This document shows positions 26,208 through 35,685 of a stretch of 64,000 bases of DNA, in pieces. The translations under genes and the position numbers were made by a program. The notes beneath the pieces were generated by a model. It searched no databases, was not told where the DNA came from, and worked only from the letters and a program-made list of their open reading frames with translations. Each line of letters starts with the position of its first letter. The stretch's first letter is position 1. Source of the DNA: Simplicispira suum (GTDB taxonomy: Bacteria > Pseudomonadota > Gammaproteobacteria > Burkholderiales > Burkholderiaceae_C); assembly GCF_003008595.1 (NCBI RefSeq), contig NZ_CP027669.1, forward strand, positions 2,356,001 through 2,420,000, given 5' to 3'.

Positions 26208-27587
26208 ATGGCCTCCGCCCTTACCGACAAACTCACGCGCCTGGTGAAAGAGATGCGTGGCCAGGCCCGCATCACCGAATCGAACGTGCAGGACATGCTG
26301 CGCGAGGTGCGCATGGCGCTTCTGGAAGCCGACGTGGCGCTGCCCGTGGTGCGCGACTTCATTGCCCGCGTGAAGGAAAAGGCGCTGGGCCAGGACGTGC
26401 TGGGCTCGCTCAAGCCCGGCCAGGCCCTGGTGGGAATTGTCAACCGCGAGCTTGCGGCCACCATGGGCGAAGGTGTCGCCGACATCAACCTCCATGCCCA
26501 GCCACCGGCCGTGATCCTGATGGCCGGTCTGCAGGGCGCGGGCAAAACGACGACAACGGCCAAACTGGCCAAGCACCTGATTGAAAAACGCAAGAAGAAG
26601 GTGCTGACCGTCTCGGGCGACGTGTACCGGCCAGCGGCCATTGAGCAGCTCAAAACCGTCACTGCCCAGGCAGGCGCCGAATGGTTTCCGAGCACGCCGG
26701 ACCAAAAACCGCTGGACATAGCCCGCGCCGCGCTTGACTACGCCAAGAAGCACTACTTTGACGTGCTGCTGGTGGACACCGCCGGCCGCCTGGCCATTGA
26801 CGAGTTGCTGATGCAGGAAATCAAGGACCTGCACGCTGCCATCAAACCGGTGGAAACGCTGTTTGTGGTGGACGCCATGCAGGGCCAGGACGCCATCAAC
26901 ACGGCCAAGGCCTTCAAGGAGGCATTGCCGCTGACCGGCATCATCCTGACCAAGCTCGACGGTGACTCGCGCGGCGGCGCGGCACTGTCGGTGCGCCAGA
27001 TCACGGGCGCGCCGATCAAGTTTGCCGGCGTGTCGGAAAAGCTCGATGGCCTGGAGGTGTTCGACGCCGAGCGCCACGCCGGCCGCATTCTGGGCATGGG
27101 CGACATCGTCGCCCTGGTCGAGCAGGTGTCGGCTGGCGTCGACATGGAGGCCGCGCAGAAGCTTGCCGCCAAGGTGAAAAGCGGCGATGGCTTTGACCTG
27201 AACGACTTCCTCGGCCAGTTGCAGCAGATGAAGCAAATGGGCGGCTTGTCGAGCCTGATGGACAAGCTGCCTTCGCAATTGATGGCCAAGGCCGGCGCGG
27301 TGGACATGGACCGGGCTGAGAAGGACATCAAACGCAAGGAAGGCATCATCCAGAGCATGACGCCCAAGGAGCGCCGCAAGCCCGAGCTCATCAAGGCCAC
27401 CCGCAAGAAGCGCATCGCAAACGGCGCCGGTGTCCAGGTTCAAGAAGTCAACCGCCTGCTCAAGGAGTTCGAGCAGATGCAGGGCATGATGAAGAAGATG
27501 AAGGGCGGCGGCCTGATGAAGATGATGAAGAAGATGGGCGGTATGAAGGGCATGGGCGGTGGTGGAATGCCCAAGATGCCCTTCTAG
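26208..27587 (+). CDS. ffh: Signal recognition particle GTPase Ffh
   Basis: The 459-residue protein has the N domain, then the GTPase domain with GLQGAGKTTTTAKLA near residue 107, DTAGRLAIDE near 190, TKLDGDSRGGAA near 248, and GVSEKLDGLE. The C-terminal Met-rich M domain (QMQGMMKKMKGGGLMKMMKKMGG, given in pieces) binds signal sequences and 4.5S RNA. Ffh delivers nascent membrane proteins to FtsY and SecYEG. The last gene segment is dominated by Met/Gly/Lys codons, normal for the family. A dispersed repeat follows seven bases after the stop. Confidence 0.97.
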   Translation: MASALTDKLTRLVKEMRGQARITESNVQDMLREVRMALLEADVALPVVRDFIARVKEKALGQDVLGSLKPGQALVGIVNRELAATMGEGVADINLHAQPPAVILMAGLQGAGKTTTTAKLAKHLIEKRKKKVLTVSGDVYRPAAIEQLKTVTAQAGAEWFPSTPDQKPLDIARAALDYAKKHYFDVLLVDTAGRLAIDELLMQEIKDLHAAIKPVETLFVVDAMQGQDAINTAKAFKEALPLTGIILTKLDGDSRGGAALSVRQITGAPIKFAGVSEKLDGLEVFDAERHAGRILGMGDIVALVEQVSAGVDMEAAQKLAAKVKSGDGFDLNDFLGQLQQMKQMGGLSSLMDKLPSQLMAKAGAVDMDRAEKDIKRKEGIIQSMTPKERRKPELIKATRKKRIANGAGVQVQEVNRLLKEFEQMQGMMKKMKGGGLMKMMKKMGGMKGMGGGGMPKMPF

Positions 27588-27593
27588 ATTTCA

Positions 27594-27649
27594 AGTATTT
27601 TAGGCCTCTAGCGCTTATTGGATAAGCGTTAGAAGCTATAAAAATAGAA
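27594..27649 (+). repeat. Dispersed palindromic repeat, copy 3 (best preserved)
   Basis: The core CTAGCGCTTATTGGATAAGC continues with GTTAG to make a stem of about eleven pairs. It is flanked by TTTTAGGCCT on the left and AGAAGCTATAAAAATAG on the right. It lies between the convergent ffh and miaB genes and could act as a bidirectional transcript end. Confidence 0.75.
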
Positions 27650-27698
27650 GCAAAACGGCACTTGACCCTGTTCGTGCTTCAGGGGCAGTTTCGGTGTT

Positions 27699-29033
27699 CT
27701 ACGCCGCCTCGCGCACCAGCACTTCGCCGCGCAAGGTGTAGGCCTTGGCTTCGGTGATGGTGACGTCCACCATCTGCCCCACCAGCCTTGGCTGGCCGGC
27801 GAAGTTCACCACGCGGTTGCACTCGGTGCGGCCCATCAGCTCGTCCGCGTCGCGCTTGGATGCGCCTTCCACCAGAATGCGCTGCACCGTGCCGACGCGT
27901 TGCTCACTGATCGTTTTGATGTTGGTGTTGATGACGGCCTGCAACTGGTGCAGACGCTTGAGCTTCACGTCGCCCGGCGTTTCGTCGTGGAGGTTGGCGG
28001 CGGGCGTGCCGGGGCGGGGGCTAAAGATGAAACTGAAGGAGTTGTCGAAGCCAATGTCGTCGATCAGCTTCATCATCTTGGCGAAATCCTCTTCGGTCTC
28101 ACCGGGGAAGCCGACGATGAAGTCGCTGCTCATCGCCAGGTCAGGCCGGATGGCGCGCAGCTTCTTCACCGTGCTCTTGTATTCCATGGCCGTGTAACCG
28201 CGCTTCATGGCCATCAGGATGCGGTCCGAGCCGTGCTGCACAGGCAGGTGCAGGTGGTTGGCTAATTTGGGAATGCGCGCGTAGGCCTCGATCAGGCGCG
28301 GCGTGAACTCGTTCGGGTGGCTGGTGGTGAAGCGCAGGCGCTCGATGCCGGGAATCTCGGCCACGTACTCCAGAAGCAAGGCGAAATCGGCGATTTCGGC
28401 CGTGTCGCCCATGGGCCCGCGATAGGCGTTGACGTTCTGGCCCAGCAGGGTGATTTCCTTCACTCCCTGGTCGGCCAGGCCCGCCACTTCGACCAGCACG
28501 TCGTCAAACGGTCGGCTGACTTCTTCGCCGCGGGTGTAAGGCACCACGCAGTAGCTGCAGTACTTGCTGCAGCCTTCCATGATGGAGACAAAGGCCGATG
28601 CACCCTCGACACGCGCGGGCGGCAGGTGGTCGAATTTTTCAATTTCGGGGAAGCTGATGTCCACCTGCGGGCGGGCCTGCACGCGGCGCTGCTCCAGAAG
28701 CTGCGGCAGACGGTGCAAGGTCTGCGGCCCGAACACGATGTCGACATACGGCGCGCGCTTGATGATCTCCGCGCCTTCCTGGCTGGCGACGCAGCCGCCC
28801 ACACCGATTTGCACGCCGCGCTCCTTGAGGTGGCGCACCCGGCCCAGGTCGGAAAACACCTTTTCCTGCGCCTTTTCGCGCACCGAGCAGGTGTTGAACA
28901 GGATCAGGTCGGCTTCTTCAACGTCCTGTGTCGGTTCGTAGCCTTCCGCAGCGCGCATCACGTCCAGCATCTTGTCCGAGTCGTACTCGTTCATCTGGCA
29001 GCCAAAGGTTTTGATAAAGACTTTTTTGCTCAT
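27699..29033 (-). CDS. miaB: tRNA-2-methylthio-N6-dimethylallyladenosine synthase MiaB
   Basis: The 444-residue radical-SAM methylthiotransferase modifies i6A37 of tRNAs reading UNN codons. The N-terminal UPF0004 domain has [22 protein letters not shown] and GGCVAS, which together hold the auxiliary iron-sulfur cluster. The radical SAM motif is [15 protein letters not shown] near residue 160. The C-terminal TRAM domain ends in [20 protein letters not shown] at 29033 gives the family-typical [11 protein letters not shown] start. It is convergent with ffh and precedes a small secreted protein gene on the same strand. Confidence 0.96.
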   Translation of the reverse strand: MSKKVFIKTFGCQMNEYDSDKMLDVMRAAEGYEPTQDVEEADLILFNTCSVREKAQEKVFSDLGRVRHLKERGVQIGVGGCVASQEGAEIIKRAPYVDIVFGPQTLHRLPQLLEQRRVQARPQVDISFPEIEKFDHLPPARVEGASAFVSIMEGCSKYCSYCVVPYTRGEEVSRPFDDVLVEVAGLADQGVKEITLLGQNVNAYRGPMGDTAEIADFALLLEYVAEIPGIERLRFTTSHPNEFTPRLIEAYARIPKLANHLHLPVQHGSDRILMAMKRGYTAMEYKSTVKKLRAIRPDLAMSSDFIVGFPGETEEDFAKMMKLIDDIGFDNSFSFIFSPRPGTPAANLHDETPGDVKLKRLHQLQAVINTNIKTISEQRVGTVQRILVEGASKRDADELMGRTECNRVVNFAGQPRLVGQMVDVTITEAKAYTLRGEVLVREAA

Positions 29034-29102
29034 GAAGAAATCTCGCAGGGCCATGCCCCAAGCCGCCGCCAGCCCTGGCACAGCTCAAAAAATGCCCGCG
29101 GT

Positions 29103-29531
29103 TTATCGCGGATCGGCGTCGCTCTCAAAGCGAAAGTTGCGCTGCGCTGTGCTGCCGGGGCGCGGCAGGGCGATTTCGGCTTTGTTCAGAATCCAGGCGG
29201 TGTGGAGCATGCCTGTGCTGGGCTCCATCCGGTAGTTCACCACGTACTGCTTGCCGATCACGGTGTGCAGCATGATGAGCGAATTTTGCGGGCTGAGCAG
29301 CCGCATGCCCGGCGCCATGCGCACGGGTTTATCGTCGATTTCCGCATTCACGGTGGACAAAACGGTAAGCGTGCCGCGCTTGGCCTGATCGGGGAAAGTG
29401 CGCGAGCCGCCCAAGTCGCCGGGCACTTGGGCCAGCGCCGGGGCGGCGGGCAGCAGGCCTGCCGCACACAGGGTGAGCAACACGGCAAGGGTTGGACGGC
29501 GAAACGCGCGGGGGCGGCTGCAGCGGGTCAT
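29103..29531 (-). CDS. Secreted conserved hypothetical protein
   Basis: The 142-residue protein has a classical signal peptide: basic start (CSRPRAFRRPT), hydrophobic core and an AxA site (APALAQ) near residue 35. The mature part is about 107 residues with no Cys and a pattern of beta strands (GTLTVLSTVNAEIDDK, MRLLSPQNSLIML, QYVVNYRMEP). I do not recognise a family. It lies 69 bases upstream of miaB on the same strand. It is probably periplasmic. Confidence 0.72.
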   Translation of the reverse strand: MTRCSRPRAFRRPTLAVLLTLCAAGLLPAAPALAQVPGDLGGSRTFPDQAKRGTLTVLSTVNAEIDDKPVRMAPGMRLLSPQNSLIMLHTVIGKQYVVNYRMEPSTGMLHTAWILNKAEIALPRPGSTAQRNFRFESDADPR

Positions 29532-29591
29532 GGGTCTATCCAGGGGCTGAAAAGAAGGATTCTAGGCTTGCAAGCTTGCGGCAGACAAAGC

Positions 29592-29622
29592 AAAAACCCC
29601 TTGCAGGCAGCCTGCAAGGGGT
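29592..29622 (-). terminator. Intrinsic terminator after the tRNA gene
   Basis: CCCCTTGCAGGC and GCCTGCAAGGGG form a 12-bp perfect stem around one central base. On the minus strand it is followed by five U. It starts seven bases after the tRNA 3' end, so it closes the tRNA transcript. Confidence 0.9.
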
Positions 29623-29628
29623 TGAATC

Positions 29629-29705
29629 TGGTGGTGATAGGTGGACTTGAACCACCGACATCAGCATTATGAATGCTGCGCTCTAACCAACTGAGCTATA
29701 TCACC
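29629..29705 (-). tRNA. tRNA with anticodon CAT, read as elongator tRNA-Met
   Basis: The 77-nt cloverleaf folds completely: acceptor GGTGATA with TATCACC, D stem GCTC/GAGC, anticodon stem CAGCA/TGCTG around loop TTCATAA, and T stem GGTGG/CCACC around TTCAAGT. The 3' CCA is encoded. Anticodon CAT can mean elongator Met, initiator Met or lysidine-modified Ile2. The paired 1-72 position rules out an initiator. Elongator Met is favoured, but Ile2 is not fully excluded without a profile search. Confidence 0.92.
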
Positions 29706-29755
29706 GAGAGCAAAATTATAGAACAGATTTCCGGGTGAAATCTTGGAACGCGCTA

Positions 29756-30535
29756 TCAAAGATGCGTGAACACGGCCTTGCGCTTGTTGACGAAGGCGTC
29801 CATGCCTTCCTTCTGGTCTGCTGTGGCAAACAGCGCGTGGAACAGGCGCCGCTCAAACATCACGCCGTCCGACAGGCCGCTCTCGAAGGCGCGGTTGACA
29901 GATTCTTTGGCCGCCATCACGGCAATGCGCGAAAAATCGCTGATGACCAGCGCAGCGCCCAAGGCTTCGTCCTGCAGTTTGTCCAGCGGCACGACGCGGC
30001 TGACCAGTCCGGAGCGCTCGGCTTCCACGGCATCCATCATGCGGCCGGTGAGGGCCATGTCCATGGCCTTGGACTTGCCCACTGCGCGCGGCAGGCGCTG
30101 CGTGCCTCCGGCGCCGGGAATCACGCCCAGCTTGATCTCGGGCTGGCCAAACTTGGCGTTGTCAGCGGCAATGATGAAGTCGCACATCATCGCCAACTCG
30201 CAGCCGCCCCCCAGCGCAAAGCCGCTGACGGCGGCGATGACCGGTTTGCGAATGGAACGGATGGTTTCCCAGTTGCGTGAGATGTAGTCGCCCTTGTACG
30301 CATCGGCAAAACTGAACTTGGCCATGGCGCCAATATCCGCGCCAGCGGCAAAAGCCTTCTCGCTGCCGGTGAGGACGATGCAGCCGATGCCCTCGTCGCT
30401 GTCAAAAATGTGCAGGGCCTCACCCAGCTCGTCCATGAGCTGGTCGTTGAGCGCATTGAGCTGTTTGGGACGGTTGAGTGTGATCACGCCGACTTTCTCG
30501 GCTTCGGTGCGCACTTCGATCGAGGTGTAGGACAT
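29756..30535 (-). CDS. Enoyl-CoA hydratase/isomerase (crotonase family)
   Basis: The 259-residue protein hydrates trans-2-enoyl-CoA in fatty acid or related beta-oxidation. Both catalytic Glu are visible, in [12 protein letters not shown] and FGQPEIKLG. The oxyanion-hole stretches are [10 protein letters not shown] and GFALGGGCE, followed by [17 protein letters not shown]. The gene stands alone between a tRNA and the M61 peptidase gene, so the pathway cannot be set by context. It could serve general fatty acid oxidation or phenylacetate-type degradation, and no symbol is given. Confidence 0.92.
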   Translation of the reverse strand: MSYTSIEVRTEAEKVGVITLNRPKQLNALNDQLMDELGEALHIFDSDEGIGCIVLTGSEKAFAAGADIGAMAKFSFADAYKGDYISRNWETIRSIRKPVIAAVSGFALGGGCELAMMCDFIIAADNAKFGQPEIKLGVIPGAGGTQRLPRAVGKSKAMDMALTGRMMDAVEAERSGLVSRVVPLDKLQDEALGAALVISDFSRIAVMAAKESVNRAFESGLSDGVMFERRLFHALFATADQKEGMDAFVNKRKAVFTHL

Positions 30536-30591
30536 ACTATTTCTCCCATCAATGCCAAACAGGAAACTATACCGAAAGGGCGGGCGCGCCC

Positions 30592-32403
30592 CTAGCTCGC
30601 CGAAAGCCAGCGTGCCGCCAAGTTCGGGTCGGTCAATCGCAGCTGCACGGTGTCGCTTGCAGCGTCCGGACCGGCCGAGAGCTCAAGGGGCAGGCGAAGC
30701 AGCCGCTGGTCGCGTGCAACGAGGGCCGTCACCTGTGCCGTGTCGGGCGGCGCATACAGCGGCAAATCGTCCAGGCGCAACAGGCGCCAGGCTCCGGCAG
30801 ACGTTTCAATGCCCAGCCATTCGTCCCCCGCGGCCAGCCCGGCGCGCTCGGCCAGGCCGCCGCGCAGCACGGTCTTGATGCGCACGCCATCGCCCGGCAC
30901 CACGCGCAGCCCCAGGCGTTGTGCCGGCTGCGCTGCGTCGGCCTGCATCTGCACCCCATGTGCTGCAAGCAGTTCGCTAAGTGGTAGTTCGTCCATCGAA
31001 TGGACCCAGACCTTGATCTCACTGGCGTAGCTGCGCCCCGAAAGCTCCTGCAGCACCGCCAGCACATCGGATTCCTGCATCGGGCCACCTTGGCAGCGCT
31101 GCCACAGTGCGCGCATCACCGCGTCCAGCGTGGTGTGGCCTTCGCGCCGCAAGCTGAGGTCCAGGCACAAGGCCACGAGAGCGCCCTTGGTGTAGTAGCT
31201 GACCGTGGCGTTGGGGGTGTTTTCGTCCTGACGGTAGTACTTCACCCAGGCGTCAAAGCTGGCCTGGGCGACGCTTTGCTGGAGGCGTCCAGGCGTCTGC
31301 AGCACCTGGTTGATGGTTTTGGTCAGCAGCTTGAGGTAACCGGCGGCGTCCACCAAGCCGGCACGCACCAGCAGCAGGTCGTCGTAGTAGCTGGTGAAGC
31401 CTTCGAAGAACCACAAGAGCTGGGTGTAGTTCTCGTGGGCGTAGTCGTAATGTTCGAACTCGCTGGGCCGCAGGCGCTTGACGTTCCAGGTGTGGAAATA
31501 CTCGTGGCTGATGAGGCCGAGCAGTGTGATGTAGCCGTCGCCGGGTTTCCAGGTGGCTTCGCCGTCGCCGTGGCTGCGCGGGAGGTCGCGCCGGGCGGCG
31601 ATCAATGCCGTGGAGCTGCGGTGCTCGAGCCCGCCGTAGCCGTCGTCCACGGCATTGAGCAAAAAGACGTAGTCGCACAGCGGCGGGGTCTCCGCGCCGT
31701 GCCAGAACGCAATGGCTGCAGCACAGATTTTTTGCGCGTCGGCCAGCAGCCGCGCTCCGTCAAAGGACGGCGCGGCGCCGCTTACTACCCAACGGTGGTG
31801 GATTCCGCCGGTGTCAAACGCTCCTTCCCAGAACGGACCTATCTCCACGGGGCAGTCCACGAGTTCGTCGTAGTTGCCGGCGCTGTAACGCCCAAATCCG
31901 CTGCCGTCCACCTTTTCAGCGCAAAGCGCCGTGGCCAGGCGCCAATCTGGCTTTCCAGCCGGTGCGACGATCTCCACAGTGTGCGGCGCTTGCTCAAACC
32001 CAAGCGCCCGCAAGAACACGCTGGTGCCATTGAAAAAAGCACGTGAGGCGTCCAGCCACGCGCTGCGCACGGAGGTGTCGGCCGCGTAGACCTCGTAGCG
32101 CAATTCCAGGGCGGCATTGCTGGCGCCATCGGTGCGCCAGGTGCATTTGTCCAGTTGCGTCAGGGTGATGGGTTGGCCGCCTTGCCAAGCCTGCAGTCCC
32201 TGCAGATGCTTGGAAAATTCGCGCAGCAAATAGCTGCCGGGAATCCAGGCGGGCAGCTGGAACGTTTGCTTCGCTTGCGGCTGCGGCAAGTGCAGCGTGA
32301 TGGCGAAGAGGTGCGCGTGCAGATCGCGCAGCTCAACGCGGAAATGCACGCCCGATGCAGGCTTGTGGGTGAGCGCGACCGGCGGGCTGCGGCGGGCGCT
32401 CAT
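30592..32403 (-). CDS. M61-family metallopeptidase with PDZ domain
   Basis: The 603-residue protein fits the M61 (glycyl aminopeptidase) family. An N-terminal beta domain is followed by the gluzincin active site [11 protein letters not shown], with HEYFH at residues 300-304, and a downstream Glu in [15 protein letters not shown]-terminal PDZ-like domain starts near residue 480 ([37 protein letters not shown], read in pieces). No signal peptide is obvious, so it is probably cytosolic. Its start overlaps the dsbC stop by four bases, forming a chain with dsbC and the hydroxylase gene. Confidence 0.92.
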   Translation of the reverse strand: MSARRSPPVALTHKPASGVHFRVELRDLHAHLFAITLHLPQPQAKQTFQLPAWIPGSYLLREFSKHLQGLQAWQGGQPITLTQLDKCTWRTDGASNAALELRYEVYAADTSVRSAWLDASRAFFNGTSVFLRALGFEQAPHTVEIVAPAGKPDWRLATALCAEKVDGSGFGRYSAGNYDELVDCPVEIGPFWEGAFDTGGIHHRWVVSGAAPSFDGARLLADAQKICAAAIAFWHGAETPPLCDYVFLLNAVDDGYGGLEHRSSTALIAARRDLPRSHGDGEATWKPGDGYITLLGLISHEYFHTWNVKRLRPSEFEHYDYAHENYTQLLWFFEGFTSYYDDLLLVRAGLVDAAGYLKLLTKTINQVLQTPGRLQQSVAQASFDAWVKYYRQDENTPNATVSYYTKGALVALCLDLSLRREGHTTLDAVMRALWQRCQGGPMQESDVLAVLQELSGRSYASEIKVWVHSMDELPLSELLAAHGVQMQADAAQPAQRLGLRVVPGDGVRIKTVLRGGLAERAGLAAGDEWLGIETSAGAWRLLRLDDLPLYAPPDTAQVTALVARDQRLLRLPLELSAGPDAASDTVQLRLTDPNLAARWLSAS

Positions 32404-33119
32404 TTCGCGGACGATTGCGCCTGCGCCAAACGCATTTCAACTTCTACGTCGTTGATGGCCCCTGGCACGCGGCTGCCATCGACAAAGATCAGCGTCGGCG
32501 TGCCGGTGATCTTGTGCTTCTTGCCAAACGCCAGGTTGCGTTGCAGCGCGCTGGTGTCGCAACTGGCCGGGGGCGTGACTTTCTCGCGAAGCATGTGGTC
32601 TTGCCAGGCGGCCACGCGGTCCTTGGCGCACCAGATGTTGCGCGACTTTTCGGCCGAATCGGGGCTGAGAATGGGGTAGAGGAAGGTGTAGATCGTCACG
32701 TCCTGCACCTTCTGCAAATCGCGCTCGAAACGCTTGCAGTAGCCGCAGTTGGGGTCTTCGAACACGGCGAGCTTGCGCGAGCCGTTGCCATGCACCACGG
32801 TGAACGCGTCGGCCAGCGGCAGGGCGGCAAAATCGACAGCGCTCAGCTTGGCAATGCGGTCCTCGGTGAGGTTGCGGCGCGCCTTGGTGTCAATCAACTC
32901 GCCCTGAATCAGGTAGTTGCCTTTGGCGTCGGTATAGAACACATCGGTTCCGATGCGTACCTCGTACAAGCCGGGCATCGGCGTACTTTGGATTTCGTCA
33001 ATTTTTTCCAGCTGCGGAATGCGTTCGGCCAGGGTTTTTCGAATGGCGCCTTCTTGTGCAGATGCGAACAAGCTGGTGGCCAGGGCCGCGCTGGCCAGCA
33101 GCCAATGGAGAGTCTTCAT
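32400..33119 (-). CDS. dsbC: Periplasmic disulfide isomerase DsbC
   Basis: The 239-residue protein has a cleaved signal peptide (ALATSLFASAQEG, about 20 residues). An N-terminal dimerisation domain comes next, with MPGLYEVRIGTDVFYTDAKGNYLIQGELID in its typical order. The thioredoxin domain contains the active site CGYC in EDPNCGYCKRFE. The cis-Pro loop is GTPTLIFVDG. DsbC reshuffles wrong disulfides and is kept reduced by DsbD, which is not seen here. It is translationally coupled by ATGA overlaps to the hydroxylase upstream and the M61 peptidase downstream. Confidence 0.95.
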   Translation of the reverse strand: MKTLHWLLASAALATSLFASAQEGAIRKTLAERIPQLEKIDEIQSTPMPGLYEVRIGTDVFYTDAKGNYLIQGELIDTKARRNLTEDRIAKLSAVDFAALPLADAFTVVHGNGSRKLAVFEDPNCGYCKRFERDLQKVQDVTIYTFLYPILSPDSAEKSRNIWCAKDRVAAWQDHMLREKVTPPASCDTSALQRNLAFGKKHKITGTPTLIFVDGSRVPGAINDVEVEMRLAQAQSSAK

Positions 33120-34294
33120 GGGGCAGTGTTTCCTTGAAATGCTGCTGCAAAGCTTGCAGCCGGGTCGGTGTTCATGGCCTGGCGTGCCATCCAGTGCTTG
33201 AGCGGACCGCTGTGGTCAAAACCTTGCATGCCCCAGTTGCGCAGTGTTTGCAAAGGCGCCTCAACGCGCCCAAACAGCTGTGCCAGGGCGTCGGTGGTCA
33301 GGCGCATGGGCAGCAAGGCGCTTTTGCGCTCGCGTTCGTACTGGCGCATGACCCGCAGATCGGCCATGCTGCGCCAACTGCTGCGCGCAGTGAGCAGCCG
33401 GGCCAGCGCCTGCACGTCGCCCAGGCCCAGGTTGAGCCCCTGCCCCGAGAGGGGATGCACCGTGTGGGCAGCATCTCCTGCCAGCACCCAGGCCTGCCCA
33501 GCGCCTGCGGCGTCTGCCATCGGTCCGCACCAGCGCTTGGCACGGGCCAGTTGGAGCGGCCAGGCGCGGCGCTCACCATGCACTTGCAAGGTGCCCAGGA
33601 CGCCGCCGCTGGCTTGTGCGAGTTCGCTGGCGAAGACCTGATCGCTGTGCGCAAGCAGTTCGCGGGCGCGTTCGGGCGCGACGGACCAGACCACCGCGAC
33701 TTCCTTGCCCTGCGCGCCGCCGAGCGGCAGAAAAGCCAGAATGCCATCGGTTGAAAACCATTGCCGCGCCGTCTGCTGGTGTTCCAGCGTGCAGACGATG
33801 CGTGTCGCAATGGCCGTTTGCGGGTAGGGCGAAACGTCAAATTGAACGCCGAGTTCCTCGCGCGTGCGGCTGGCACGCCCCTCGCAAACCACGGTCAAAG
33901 GTGCGTTGACGGGGCTCGCCACCTGCTCGACGCGCGGCTGGTAGCGCACCGCCTCGGCCAGGCGGGCTTCCAAAGCAGGCACATCGGCGATCCACGCAAG
34001 CGCCGGCACCTGCTGGGTTGCAGCGTCGAAATGCACTTTCCCGCCGCGATCTCCGCAGACGTGCATGTGCAGTACGGCAGTGGCGTGTTCAGGCTCGGGC
34101 CAGCAACGCAGCGAGTCGAGCAGGGCGTGAGAGGCTGCGTTGAGCGCATAGGCACGGATGTCGGCATGCCCGGTGCCCGAAGTGGAGGGGTCGTTGACCA
34201 GAGCAACACTGAAGCGTTCGCGCGCCAGCAGCAGTGCCAAGGTGCGGCCCACAATGCCTGCGCCGCGGATACAGATGTCATAGGACTTGGCCAT
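33116..34294 (-). CDS. UbiH/UbiF/COQ6-family FAD-dependent monooxygenase
   Basis: The 392-residue flavoprotein has the N-terminal Rossmann motif CIRGAGIVGRTLALLLARE and the second FAD motif GDAAHTVHPLSGQGLNLGLGD near residue 285. The family hydroxylates the aromatic ring during ubiquinone synthesis. Members differ in ring position (UbiH, UbiF, UbiI, UbiL, UbiM) and this cannot be told by eye, so no symbol is given. The motif GxGxxG reads GAGIVG. It begins the operon with dsbC and M61. It is divergent from ychF. Confidence 0.88.
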   Translation of the reverse strand: MAKSYDICIRGAGIVGRTLALLLARERFSVALVNDPSTSGTGHADIRAYALNAASHALLDSLRCWPEPEHATAVLHMHVCGDRGGKVHFDAATQQVPALAWIADVPALEARLAEAVRYQPRVEQVASPVNAPLTVVCEGRASRTREELGVQFDVSPYPQTAIATRIVCTLEHQQTARQWFSTDGILAFLPLGGAQGKEVAVVWSVAPERARELLAHSDQVFASELAQASGGVLGTLQVHGERRAWPLQLARAKRWCGPMADAAGAGQAWVLAGDAAHTVHPLSGQGLNLGLGDVQALARLLTARSSWRSMADLRVMRQYERERKSALLPMRLTTDALAQLFGRVEAPLQTLRNWGMQGFDHSGPLKHWMARQAMNTDPAASFAAAFQGNTAP

Positions 34295-34441
34295 GAGGGG
34301 ATTGTAGGAGCCTGCTCCTCAACGCCCTGGCGGCTAAAATCATGGGCTTTCCCGTAGCAGCCTGCCGGAGCGGCACGAGATGGCCGCCCGCAGCGCGGCA
34401 ACCTCTCTTCGCGGCGCGCGATCTCACCACAAGGATTTTTC

Positions 34442-35536
34442 ATGAGCCTCCAATGCGGCATCGTGGGCCTGCCCAACGTTGGCAAGTCCACCCTCTTCAA
34501 TGCCCTGACCAAGGCTGGCATTGCGGCCGAGAACTACCCCTTTTGCACCATTGAGCCCAATGTGGGGGTGGTGGAGGTCCCAGACCCGCGCCTGCAGCAG
34601 CTCGCCGAGATCATTCGACCCGAACGTATCGTTCCGGCAATTGTCGAATTTGTCGATATTGCAGGCCTGGTTGCTGGAGCGAGCAAGGGGGAGGGCCTGG
34701 GCAACCAGTTTCTGGCGCACATCCGCGAAACGGACGCCATCGTCAACGTGGTGCGCTGTTTTGACGATGAGAACGTGATCCACGTTGCTGGTCGGGTTGA
34801 TCCGATTTCGGACATCGAGGTCATCCAGACGGAACTGTGCCTGGCCGATCTGACGACGGTGGACAAGGCGCTCAACCGCTACAGCAAGGCAGCCAAGTCG
34901 GGCAATGACAAGGAAGCGGCCAAACTGGTGACCCTGCTCACGCGCATCCAGGAGGCGCTCAACGAAGGCAAGCCGGCGCGCTCGGTCGAGATGAGCAAGG
35001 AAGAGCAGCCGCTTCTCAAGCCGTTTTGCCTTATTACCGCCAAGCCTGCCATGTTTGTCGGCAACGTCAGCGAAGACGGTTTCGAGAACAACCCCTATCT
35101 GGATCGCCTCAAAGAATATGCCGCCGGCCAGAATGCACCGGTGGTTGCGATCTGCGCAAAGATCGAAGCCGAAATGGCTGAAATGAGCGACGAAGACCGC
35201 GACATGTTCCTGGCAGAGATGGGGCAAAGTGAGCCCGGTCTGGCACGGATGATCCGCGGCGCCTTCAAGTTGCTTGGCCTTCAGACCTATTTCACCGCCG
35301 GAGTCAAAGAAGTGAGGGCCTGGACCATCCACATTGGCGACACTGCGCCGCAGGCCGCTGGCGTCATTCATGGCGACTTCGAGCGGGGCTTCATCCGGGC
35401 GCAGACGATTGCGTTCGATGACTTCATTGCACTGAAAGGCGAGCAGGGCGCAAAAGACGCTGGAAAGATGCGCGCCGAAGGCAAGGAATACGTCGTAAAA
35501 GATGGGGATGTGCTGAATTTTCTATTCAACGTCTGA
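34442..35536 (+). CDS. ychF: Ribosome-associated ATPase/GTPase-like YchF (Obg family)
   Basis: The 364-residue protein carries the P-loop [14 protein letters not shown] at residues 8-21 and the G2/G3 region with [20 protein letters not shown]. The NxxE-type recognition segment lets YchF prefer ATP over GTP. The C-terminal TGS domain ends in [18 protein letters not shown]. The length equals the family norm of 363. A -10-like TAAAAT at 34335-34340 lies about 100 bases upstream, without a clear -35. YchF binds the ribosome and affects stress responses; the gene stands alone here. Confidence 0.96.
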   Translation: MSLQCGIVGLPNVGKSTLFNALTKAGIAAENYPFCTIEPNVGVVEVPDPRLQQLAEIIRPERIVPAIVEFVDIAGLVAGASKGEGLGNQFLAHIRETDAIVNVVRCFDDENVIHVAGRVDPISDIEVIQTELCLADLTTVDKALNRYSKAAKSGNDKEAAKLVTLLTRIQEALNEGKPARSVEMSKEEQPLLKPFCLITAKPAMFVGNVSEDGFENNPYLDRLKEYAAGQNAPVVAICAKIEAEMAEMSDEDRDMFLAEMGQSEPGLARMIRGAFKLLGLQTYFTAGVKEVRAWTIHIGDTAPQAAGVIHGDFERGFIRAQTIAFDDFIALKGEQGAKDAGKMRAEGKEYVVKDGDVLNFLFNV

Positions 35537-35685
35537 TCAGTGGCAAAATCTCCGTCCGATGGCTTGTAACAATCCGTACTAATCCCCCACAAGCTGTTAT
35601 CTTCGGTCTGGTTCCCTCCGGTCCCTGCAAAGGCGCCGCTCAAGCGTTTCCGTAACTCTTCCGCTTTCATTCAGCGGCAAATGTC

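Noticed and set aside
28317..29672. Long plus-strand frame covering miaB and the tRNA
   Set aside because: It runs through a tRNA gene and two conserved genes on the other strand.
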